NCBI GenBank assembly: GCA_021792485.1
Contig: JAJYUO010000030.1
Coordinates: forward strand, 1-10,480
Source of the DNA: Thermoplasmata archaeon
GTDB lineage: Archaea; Thermoplasmatota; Thermoplasmata; Lutacidiplasmatales; UBA184
Length of the DNA stretch: 10,480 nt
Direction of reading: 5' to 3'
Shown here: positions 5,500 through 10,480 of the stretch, piece after piece
Layout of the letters: each line of letters opens with the position of its first letter
How positions within the stretch are numbered: the first letter of the stretch is position 1
Position numbers and translations under genes: made by a program
The notes under the pieces: model-generated
Seen by the model: the letters and a program-made list of their open reading frames with translations, nothing else
Database searches by the model: none
Told to the model about the DNA's origin: nothing

Positions 5500-6459
5500 A
5501 TGCTGACCGACGCGAACGAGTACATCGACCTCGACACCGCCTGCCGAGACTACTTCGGTGTCAACCCCGTCAAGGGCGCCGACCCGAGCCGATTCCGTGA
5601 CATGCGGGCCTTCTTCGCCGGCGGCGCGGATTCTGTCGAGATCACTCGGAAGATCCAGGAGTACATCGACCGCCGGCGCAAATCCGGCTGGACCCCGCGC
5701 GCCGCGACCGGAGCCCGGTTCCTTTTCAGGCCCGAAGAGGGGGTCAAGCTGCTCGCGCCCGTCGTACGCGGCGCGAAGATCTACTGCCTCGCATCCAATT
5801 CGAAAAGCCACCTCGCCGAGCAGGGGAAGCCGGTGCCGCGCCAGCCGTACCTCTTCACCCGGTTCTTCAACAGCCTGGTCGGGCCGAGCGAGAGCCTGGT
5901 GATCCACGCCGCAGGAACGTTTCCCGACGTCGAGGTCGAACTCGCAGCGATCATCGGGAAGTCCGGCAAGCACATTCCGGCGTCGGAGGCGATGGGCTTC
6001 GTGGCCGGGTACACGATCGCGCTCGACATGGGCTACCGCGACCTCCAATACCCGCCGGACGGCTCGACCGATTGGGTCATGGGAAAGGGGTTCGACGCGT
6101 CGATGGCCGTCGGCCCTTGGGTCGTCCCGAAGGAGGAGATCGGGGAGCCGTACCCCCTCCGCATGGAGCTGAAGGTCGCGGGAACGGTCCGCCAGTCCGG
6201 GGACACCAACGACTACCTCTTCCGCCTGCCCGAAGTGATCGCGCATCTCTCCCGCGGGATCACCTTGGAGCCGGGCGACCTTCTGAGCCTCGGGACCCTC
6301 GGAGGAGCGCCCGGGTTCGAGTTCGGGAATGAGAGCCGAAAGCTCAAGCCCGGCGACTCGATCGAAGCGTCGATCGAGAAGGTCGGGCGGCTTGTCATTC
6401 CGGTGAAGGCCGAAGCTCCGATTCGCCGGGCGGGATCAAAACCAGCGCCTGCGTCGTAG
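5500..6459 (+). CDS. Fumarylacetoacetate hydrolase (FAH) family enzyme, start uncertain
   Basis: Counted from ATG 5500 the product has 319 residues. The FAH catalytic domain covers about 90-300: a YCLASNSKSHLAEQGKP entry loop (95-111), metal ligands E145 and E147 in DVEVEL, D176 in ALDMGYRDLQ, the K195 region MGKGFD, GPWVVPKEEIG (205-215), the RQSGDTNDYLF segment (231-241), and the closing LEPGDLLSLGTLGGAPG (256-272). Such enzymes hydrolyse, isomerise, dehydrate or decarboxylate beta-diketo or 2-oxo acids; the exact substrate cannot be read. ATG 5500 is the only ATG, GTG or TTG in frame after the preceding stop at 5380-5382. However, the family's N-terminal strand (usually M-K-L-V-x-F) is encoded upstream as T-K-L-V-H-F beginning with ACG 5455, so the true protein is probably 15 residues longer. 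The 3' end overlaps convergent priS by 65 bp. Confidence 0.85.
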   Translation: MLTDANEYIDLDTACRDYFGVNPVKGADPSRFRDMRAFFAGGADSVEITRKIQEYIDRRRKSGWTPRAATGARFLFRPEEGVKLLAPVVRGAKIYCLASNSKSHLAEQGKPVPRQPYLFTRFFNSLVGPSESLVIHAAGTFPDVEVELAAIIGKSGKHIPASEAMGFVAGYTIALDMGYRDLQYPPDGSTDWVMGKGFDASMAVGPWVVPKEEIGEPYPLRMELKVAGTVRQSGDTNDYLFRLPEVIAHLSRGITLEPGDLLSLGTLGGAPGFEFGNESRKLKPGDSIEASIEKVGRLVIPVKAEAPIRRAGSKPAPAS

Positions 6460-7630
6460 GCAGTTCGATCGGCTGCTCCGTGCGGGCCCTGAGGCGCCCG
6501 CCCGGGAACGGGTACTCGACATCGACCGCAGGGATCACCCGGGTCCGCCCGGAGATCGCCTCGGCCACGACCGCGTCGCGGAACGGGTCGAACGAATCGA
6601 GTTGGTCGCGCCGCAGCGGCGTGACCCGAAGGCCGGTGCCGCCGTGGAGGGACCCCGGAAGGCGGATTAGCCGGTGGACGTCGGTCGTAACGGGCGCATC
6701 GGTCTCCCCCTGGACGACGATCTCCGCCTGCTTCAGAACGACCTCGAGCAGATCGTTCGGCACGAGGCCCGCCGGCACGACGAGCTCAGGGTCCGAACGG
6801 ATCCGGCGTGCCCCTCCGTCGGCGATCAGCAGGCCCGCCCAACGGCGCGCCTTCGGACGCGGGACTCCCATCGCCTCGAGCTCGGTCGCCGTACGGTCTG
6901 CTCCGAGTTCCTCCCACCGCGCCAACAGCGCGAGAAGGGCCCGGGTCTCGCGTCCCGTCCACCCGGGAGCGTCCGGCGCCGCAAGGAGTCGGGTCGGACC
7001 CACGCGTCCCGCCGACGGAGCGTTCTCCGAGCGGGATTCCACCTCCCGCCGGCGCCCGATCACGCTCGTCGGGTCGAAGCCCGTGCCGGTGAGGTAATCG
7101 ACCAGCTCGCGTCGCTCGGGGCTGGTGAGCGAAAGGAACCGCTCCTCGCGCACGTGGACATGGTAGCCTCGACCGCCGGAGAACGTGAGGAGCATCGCGC
7201 GCGGATCCACGCCGAAGTCTCCGACCAAGAAGTCGTCGACGAGCGCGCACAACCGCTCCTTGACGAGCCGAAGCTGGCCCGCGTAGTCAAGATCCCCGGC
7301 CCCGCGCAGGTGGTCCGCATCGAGATCGAAGACCAGATCGGCGCCCAGCCACTCCTTCTGGGCCATCGTCGGTTCGGCCGGCTTGCGGTAGTACGCCGTG
7401 GAATAGTAGACGTGGCGTGGAACCTCGCTTCCCAGGAATCGCCCGAATTCCTCCGGAGTGCGGAACGACGCGTGCCGTCGCATCATCGTCTCCCGGGAGA
7501 ACGGGAAGGCGGCGAACTCCCGGCGGGCCAGCCGCGGGGGCGGATCGAGCGGCGCGCGACGGTAGTACTCGGCGAAACGGTCGCGGGCCCAGACGAGCGT
7601 GGGACCATCGAGTTCGACGACCTTCGCCAC
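6395..7630 (-). CDS. priS: DNA primase small (catalytic) subunit PriS
   Basis: The 411-residue protein is the catalytic subunit of the archaeo-eukaryotic primase, which with PriL makes primers at the replication fork. The catalytic aspartates are D102 and D104 in VFDLDADH. The nucleotide-binding SGGRGYHVH block follows at 151-159, and the third acidic residue is probably D311 at the head of DAPVTTDVHRLIRLPGSLHG (311-330), the other family hallmark. The C-terminal ELPTTQALVLIPPGESEL (389-406) resembles the usual PriS ending. The protein has a single cysteine (C128), so the cysteine-based zinc knuckle of Pyrococcus and Sulfolobus PriS seems absent. It starts 4 nt after the KH gene stop and is the last gene of rio1-KH-priS. 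Its tail overlaps the FAH gene by 65 bp on the opposite strand. PriL is not in the window. Assignment is secure. Confidence 0.94.
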   Translation of the reverse strand: MAKVVELDGPTLVWARDRFAEYYRRAPLDPPPRLARREFAAFPFSRETMMRRHASFRTPEEFGRFLGSEVPRHVYYSTAYYRKPAEPTMAQKEWLGADLVFDLDADHLRGAGDLDYAGQLRLVKERLCALVDDFLVGDFGVDPRAMLLTFSGGRGYHVHVREERFLSLTSPERRELVDYLTGTGFDPTSVIGRRREVESRSENAPSAGRVGPTRLLAAPDAPGWTGRETRALLALLARWEELGADRTATELEAMGVPRPKARRWAGLLIADGGARRIRSDPELVVPAGLVPNDLLEVVLKQAEIVVQGETDAPVTTDVHRLIRLPGSLHGGTGLRVTPLRRDQLDSFDPFRDAVVAEAISGRTRVIPAVDVEYPFPGGRLRARTEQPIELPTTQALVLIPPGESELRPSPE

Positions 7631-7634
7631 CGAT

Positions 7635-8204
7635 TCACTCCGTTCCGTCTAGGTCGCCCGGCCTCGTCGCCGAGGCGACCGCCGAATCGAACCGCAGGCG
7701 CGCCAAGAGGTGAAAGACCGTGGAATGCTCGCTTCCGCGCAGCAATAGCTCGACCGCGCGCCGCCCTCGGTCAATCTGGTCGATCTCCCCGATGAGCGCG
7801 ACCGTGGAACCGTAGACGCTGACGAAGCAGCCCGACAGCTCCTCGATCCGTTGGCGGGCTCGGCCCCGGGTGCCGATCAACCGCGCCCGAATCCGCCGGA
7901 GCGCGGCCTTGTCGCGTTTGCCGGTCTCGAACTTGATGTCGAGGATCGCGAGCAGGGCATTCTCCCGGGTCAGCCGGAGCGCGCGGCCCGGCGAGAAGCC
8001 GCGAGCAATGGCGAGCGCGATGTCCCGTGCTCTCATGGCGGCGTCGGGATTCTCGTCGGGGGAGGCGATGCGTACCTCCCCTTCCGTCGCGTCGATCTCG
8101 AGCTCGGCGCCGGTGCGCGTCGCGATCTCCCTCTTGGTTCGACCCGCAGGACCGATCAGCACTCCGATTCGGTCCTCGGGAATTCGCGCGTACAGGACGG
8201 GCAT
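7635..8204 (-). CDS. Double KH-domain RNA-binding protein (archaeal Dim2/Pno1-like)
   Basis: The 189-residue protein has two KH RNA-binding domains with their GxxG loops: GPAG at 18-21 (LIGPAGRTKREI) and GTRG at 111-114 (LIGTRGRARQRIEELSG). This arrangement and the C-terminal GSEHSTVFHLLA segment match archaeal homologues of eukaryotic Dim2/Pno1, which bind near the 3' end of small-subunit rRNA during maturation. The frame is open further upstream, within rio1, but ATG 8204 is chosen. It lies 2 nt after the rio1 stop and opens directly into the first KH strand (MPVLYARIPE). Partnership with the RIO1 kinase encoded just upstream is known in eukaryotes and recurrent in archaeal gene order, so co-translation makes sense. 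The last 15-20 residues are Asp/Gly-rich and probably disordered. Confidence in family is high; the role in rRNA processing is by homology. Confidence 0.9.
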   Translation of the reverse strand: MPVLYARIPEDRIGVLIGPAGRTKREIATRTGAELEIDATEGEVRIASPDENPDAAMRARDIALAIARGFSPGRALRLTRENALLAILDIKFETGKRDKAALRRIRARLIGTRGRARQRIEELSGCFVSVYGSTVALIGEIDQIDRGRRAVELLLRGSEHSTVFHLLARLRFDSAVASATRPGDLDGTE

Positions 8205-8206
8205 CG

Positions 8207-8986
8207 CTATTCCTCGGTGGAGCTCGGCGGGGGACGAACGCGCTCCAGGAACTCCGAAGCCTTGACCTTTAGTCCTTCTCGGACGAGAAACCCGGCGAGG
8301 TGGCCCACATCTCGCTCGAGCAGTCGCACCGCCTCCGGATGTTCCACCGAGACGGCCTGAGCGACATCGATCGCGACGACCTTTCCCTCCCGGTAGAGGA
8401 GGTTGTACGGAGAGAGGTCGCCGTGAACCAACCCTCCGGGCTCCCACATCCGGCGGATCTGCTCGACCAGATCGTCGTAGAGGCCCGAGAGGTCCTCGAC
8501 CAGCGCATCCTTCAGCCGGGGAGCGGCTCCCTCGCGTCCTCCGATGTACTCCATCACGAGGACGTTGCGATGGTATCCGAGCGGTTCGGGGACTCGGACC
8601 CCCGCCGCGCGCAGGCGCCCCAGGATCGTATGCTCGCGGCGCGTCCACGCGGGGATCAGAGTACGCAGGTTCCGTACCGAGACCTCCCGGCGGAGCTCTT
8701 CCAGCGCGTACGACGGAAATCGGCGGAAGGTAGCGTTCCCGATTCGATAGACCTTGATCGCCACGAACCCGCTACCCTTCGTGCCCCGAAAGACGCCTCC
8801 TTCCTTGCCGGTCGATATCGGATGATCGATCGCGTCGAAAAGACCCCGGTTGATGAGGCGAGAGATCGCGAGGAGCGTCGGATGGTCGAAGAATTCGTCC
8901 AAGACCTTCCCCTGATGCGCTTCCTTGCGTCGATCCTGCTGGCGCTCGGGCCGGGTCGGGTACATGATCTCGTCCGGGCGAGGCAT
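8207..8986 (-). CDS. rio1: RIO1-family serine/threonine protein kinase
   Basis: The 259-residue product is a RIO1-type atypical kinase/ATPase, which acts in final maturation of the small ribosomal subunit. Visible motifs: the RIO ATP loop STGKEGGVF (58-66), the lysine K78 in AIKVY, the catalytic VHGDLSPYN (187-195, with D190 and N195) and the metal-binding D207 in IDVAQAV (206-212), a RIO1 signature. Its N-terminus is short, basic and probably flexible. ATG 8986 is used; an in-frame ATG at 8965 is possible. A weak TATA-like element at 9011-9017 would give an almost leaderless mRNA from 8986, and a GGAGGG run lies 14 nt before it. It is the first gene of rio1-KH-priS. In many archaea an aIF1A gene precedes rio1, but here a divergent metallopeptidase gene does. 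Identification is secure. Confidence 0.94.
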   Translation of the reverse strand: MPRPDEIMYPTRPERQQDRRKEAHQGKVLDEFFDHPTLLAISRLINRGLFDAIDHPISTGKEGGVFRGTKGSGFVAIKVYRIGNATFRRFPSYALEELRREVSVRNLRTLIPAWTRREHTILGRLRAAGVRVPEPLGYHRNVLVMEYIGGREGAAPRLKDALVEDLSGLYDDLVEQIRRMWEPGGLVHGDLSPYNLLYREGKVVAIDVAQAVSVEHPEAVRLLERDVGHLAGFLVREGLKVKASEFLERVRPPPSSTEE

Positions 8987-9000
8987 GCCCGAGTCCGAAT

Positions 9001-9048
9001 CCCTCCGAGCGGATAGGATGGAGGGCCGTGCCGGAGGGAACCCTCCGA
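9001..9048. repeat. Four-copy GGAGGG/CCCTCC inverted-repeat cluster in a divergent promoter region
   Basis: The 8-mer CCCTCCGA occurs at 9001-9008 and again at 9041-9048. Its complement core GGAGGG occurs at 9020-9025 and 9033-9038. CGGAGGG (9032-9038) and CCCTCCG (9041-9047) form a near-perfect palindrome with an AA centre. The cluster sits between the divergent rio1 and metallopeptidase genes and surrounds the presumed rio1 TATA-like element. It might be a regulator-binding site. Alternatively the copies may be mere Shine-Dalgarno-like purine runs. Confidence 0.4.
9011..9017 (-). promoter_or_regulatory. Weak TATA-like element for the rio1-KH-priS unit
   Basis: On the minus strand this reads CCTATCC, centred about 28 nt before ATG 8986, the spacing expected for a nearly leaderless archaeal transcript. 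The match to a TATA consensus is poor, so confidence is low. Confidence 0.3.
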
Positions 9049-9075
9049 AGACAGCTCACCCGGTGGACAGCTCGT

Positions 9076-9083
9076 CTATATGA
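9076..9083 (+). promoter_or_regulatory. TATA-like element for the metallopeptidase-like gene
   Basis: CTATATGA is the best TATA-like match in the divergent intergenic region. A transcript starting about 26 nt downstream would begin near 9105, immediately before ATG 9108. This supports that start over the ATG at 9080, which opens a different, unconvincing frame. Confidence 0.5.
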
Positions 9084-9107
9084 GCGGCCCACTCGTGGAA
9101 CCGGTCG

Positions 9108-9674
9108 ATGTACTCCTTCCTCTCCGCCGCTACCCGATCGTTGATTTTGCCGGAACGCGCGCCGGCTCGACCCCCGGGCGATCGCCCCCTTCGCGAGGCT
9201 GCGTGGCTCGATGGACCGGCCAACTACGACCACATCTTCCAAGTGGTCCGGGCGGCGGTCCACCGCGTCTTGGGCATCGAGCGTCCCGGCCTGGGGCTCG
9301 GTCTATCGGACCTTCCGCCGGGCCTGGGAGCCTATTGGCAAGTGGCCGGGAACGTGATCGTCCTCAACGAGAGTCTCGTCGCGACGATGCGCGCGCATGC
9401 CCGTAGCCCGCTCGAGCTGAACTCGTTCGTCTACGTGCTGCTGGCCCACGAGTACCTTCACGCCCTCGGCTACCTGGAGGAAGGCACGGTGCGCCGGGTC
9501 ACGGCGTACGTGACCCAGCGCGCGTTTGGGGCGGAGCACCCGGCGTCGCGCATGGCGAGCGGGGACCTCTGGCGCATGTTCCCGTTCCTCTCGTACGCGC
9601 GCGGCGGCGACGGCCGCAGCATCCGGATCGTCCGACGGTTCGATACCTCGTCGACCGACACCTACATCCGGTAA
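9108..9674 (+). CDS. Small HExxH zincin-like putative metallopeptidase
   Basis: The 188-residue protein contains HEYLHALGY at 114-122. This is an HExxH zinc site (H114, E115, H118) in a helix preceded by hydrophobic residues (FVYVLLAHEYLH), as in zincin peptidases. An upstream segment, GNVIVLNESLV (81-91), resembles the edge strand and helix that precede the zinc helix in minimal metallopeptidases. The third zinc ligand is not obvious: E124, E125 or H144 are candidates. No signal peptide or transmembrane segment is convincing, so it is probably cytoplasmic. The first 35 residues are Pro/Arg-rich and may be disordered. The start is ATG 9108, supported by the TATA-like CTATATGA at 9076-9083. 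It is divergent from rio1 and followed 62 nt later by the NfeD-like gene. No named family was recognised, and the substrate is unknown. Confidence 0.7.
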   Translation: MYSFLSAATRSLILPERAPARPPGDRPLREAAWLDGPANYDHIFQVVRAAVHRVLGIERPGLGLGLSDLPPGLGAYWQVAGNVIVLNESLVATMRAHARSPLELNSFVYVLLAHEYLHALGYLEEGTVRRVTAYVTQRAFGAEHPASRMASGDLWRMFPFLSYARGGDGRSIRIVRRFDTSSTDTYIR

Positions 9675-9700
9675 GCCGCTCCGACCCGCTAGACAGCGCC

Positions 9701-9707
9701 AAATACC
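9701..9707 (+). promoter_or_regulatory. TATA-like element for the NfeD-like gene
   Basis: AAATACC is an AT-rich element in the 62-nt gap after the metallopeptidase gene. It is centred about 33 nt before ATG 9737 and predicts a transcript start near 9730. That start lies downstream of the in-frame GTG 9725, which therefore favours ATG 9737. Confidence 0.45.
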
Positions 9708-9736
9708 GGTCGGCTGCTGGGTACGTGACCGGGGCG

Positions 9737-10207
9737 ATGGTGGATTCTGCGACGATCACGGCCGTTGTGCTGATGGTCGTGGGCGTCGCCCTATTCGGCG
9801 TCGAGCTGTTCCACCCGGGTGCCCTCTTACTGATCCCGGGCTCGGTGCTCCTCGCCGGAGGCATGCTCTACCTGTTCCTGCCGTCGTTGCTCCTCAATAG
9901 CTGGGTCGGGATCGTTGTCGTGACCGCCTCGGCGGTCGCCGCAGCCCTGATCGAGATCCCCTACTACCGTCACGTGTCGCCGGGGCATCCGCCGATGCCC
10001 ACGATCCCGATGACCCTCGTGGGCAAGGAAGGGATCGTCGTCGTCGACGTCGTCCCGAACACCCTGCGGGGGAAGGTCCGCGTCGGTTCCGAGATCTGGA
10101 GCGCGAGCTCCTCGATGCCGATCGCCGCCGGGACCGCGGTGCGAATCGTATCGGGAGAAGGGGTCTCGATCAAGGTCGTCCCGGTCGCTCCCGTCCCCCC
10201 GGCCTAA
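9737..10207 (+). CDS. NfeD-like membrane protein with C-terminal OB-fold domain
   Basis: The 156-residue product has the short NfeD form: hydrophobic segments at about 5-24, 28-48 and 57-75, then a soluble OB-fold domain. The conserved membrane turn GVELFHPGALLLIPGSVLL (21-39) is typical of NfeD. The OB part follows the family pattern: LVGKEGIVVVDVVP (94-107), GKVRVGSEIWSASS (112-125), the IAAGTAVRIV strand (129-138) and GVSIKVVP (142-149). The serine-protease domain of long NfeD forms is absent. NfeD proteins pair with stomatins of the SPFH family, thought to act in membrane organisation or quality control. Here a stomatin gene begins 53 nt downstream on the same strand. An in-frame GTG at 9725 would add four residues, but the TATA-like element at 9701-9707 favours ATG 9737. 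Family is confident; cellular role is inferred. Confidence 0.9.
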   Translation: MVDSATITAVVLMVVGVALFGVELFHPGALLLIPGSVLLAGGMLYLFLPSLLLNSWVGIVVVTASAVAAALIEIPYYRHVSPGHPPMPTIPMTLVGKEGIVVVDVVPNTLRGKVRVGSEIWSASSSMPIAAGTAVRIVSGEGVSIKVVPVAPVPPA

Positions 10208-10221
10208 GCCCGAGCGACGAG

Positions 10222-10228
10222 CTTAATC
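10222..10228 (+). promoter_or_regulatory. TATA-like element for the stomatin gene
   Basis: CTTAATC, centred about 36 nt before ATG 10261, predicts a transcript start near 10251 and a leader of about 10 nt. It suggests the stomatin gene has its own promoter besides any read-through from the NfeD gene. Confidence 0.45.
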
Positions 10229-10244
10229 TCGACCCCCTCTTTCG

Positions 10245-10257
10245 TGTACCGGGTACA
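10245..10257. repeat. TGTACC-G-GGTACA inverted repeat at the predicted stomatin transcript start
   Basis: Two perfect six-base arms (10245-10250 and 10252-10257) flank a single G, which coincides with the transcript start predicted from the TATA-like element at 10222-10228. The position would suit a repressor operator. A chance palindrome is equally possible. Confidence 0.3.
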
Positions 10258-10260
10258 TCG

Positions 10261-10480
10261 ATGGTCTCGGACATCACCGTTGTGGAAATCGCTCTGGCCG
10301 CCATCGTTGTGGTCGTCATCCTGTTCATCATCCTTCAGCGGATGCTGTACACGATCCAGCCGTACCAGCAGGGAGTCGTGACCCGGCTGGGTTCCTACGT
10401 CCGCACGCTCAACCCCGGCTTCCAGGTCGTGAGCCCGCATTCGGTCATCCTCAAGATCGACCTGCGCACGCAGGTCCTCG
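10261..10480 (+). CDS. SPFH/stomatin-family membrane protein, N-terminal part
   Basis: Only the first 73 codons are present; the frame is open to the window edge. A single transmembrane anchor spans about residues 6-25 (VVEIALAAIVVVVILFIIL). The beginning of the SPFH domain follows, with the stomatin hallmark pattern QPYQQGVVTRLGSYVRTLNP at 34-53. After that come GFQVVSPHSVILKID and LRTQVL, matching 'PG...P......D.RTQVL' in stomatins and prohibitin-like proteins. These form oligomeric membrane scaffolds and commonly work with NfeD, encoded directly upstream. ATG 10261 begins just before the anchor, and a TATA-like element at 10222-10228 fits it. The family assignment is confident from this fragment; subfamily cannot be decided. 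Confidence 0.92.
   Translation, partial: MVSDITVVEIALAAIVVVVILFIILQRMLYTIQPYQQGVVTRLGSYVRTLNPGFQVVSPHSVILKIDLRTQVL

Noticed and set aside
6674..7795. 373-codon plus-strand open frame opposite priS
   Set aside because: It mirrors priS on the other strand, is rich in Arg/Glu/Gly and has no recognisable domain; priS motifs occupy the region.
9080..9406. Plus-strand open frame starting at ATG 9080 before the metallopeptidase gene
   Set aside because: Its ATG falls inside the TATA-like element, and its product is Pro/Arg/Gly-rich without motif, while the overlapping frame from 9108 has the zinc motif.
1..10480. CRISPR array, insertion sequence, tRNA or integration site
   Set aside because: No regularly spaced repeats, transposase or integrase motifs, or tRNA-like cloverleaf were seen; gene content is mostly housekeeping.

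Overview
The window looks like chromosomal DNA from a GC-rich archaeon. The archaeal assignment rests on gene content: an archaeo-eukaryotic primase small subunit (PriS), a RIO1-family kinase next to a Dim2/Pno1-like double-KH protein, a FEN1 flap endonuclease with a PCNA-binding tail, a PAC2-family proteasome chaperone, and an archaeal/fungal-type riboflavin-pathway reductase. Promoter layout agrees: several genes have an AT-rich TATA-like element about 26-37 nt before the ATG, as expected for leaderless or short-leader archaeal mRNAs. A bifunctional formiminotransferase-cyclodeaminase points to folate-type C1 chemistry. The combination fits a GC-rich member of the Thermoplasmatota best, but that placement is inference. 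No mobile elements, CRISPR arrays, tRNAs or rRNAs were seen.

Layout. 1-114 (+): tail of an unidentified gene. 152-1039 (+): divergent FtsZ/tubulin-superfamily protein with a complete-looking nucleotide-binding half but no C-terminal activation domain. 1141-1305 (+): 54-residue two-helix membrane protein behind its own TATA-like element. 1321-2100 (-): PAC2 proteasome chaperone ending in an HbYX-type tail. 2202-5382 (+): tightly packed fen1, ftcD and arfC-type reductase, joined by two ATGA stop/start overlaps. 5500-6459 (+): FAH-family enzyme whose conserved N-terminus seems to begin upstream at an ACG codon, just after a strong hairpin. 8986-6395 (-): compact unit rio1, KH protein, priS, with gaps of 2 and 4 nt; the priS end overlaps the FAH gene tail-to-tail by 65 bp. 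9108-9674 (+): small HExxH metallopeptidase-like protein, divergent from rio1. 9737-10207 (+): NfeD-like membrane/OB-fold protein. 10261 to window end (+): start of an SPFH/stomatin protein.

How they work together. The minus-strand unit couples small-ribosomal-subunit maturation factors (RIO1, Dim2-like KH) to primer synthesis (PriS), and fen1, which processes Okazaki-fragment flaps, lies about 3 kb beyond the priS end in another unit. NfeD plus stomatin is a classic membrane partnership. The most unusual items are the GTPase-domain-only FtsZ-like protein with its small membrane neighbour, the non-AUG/hairpin start region of the FAH gene, and the orphan small metallopeptidase. No stretch longer than about 100 bp lacks a gene.
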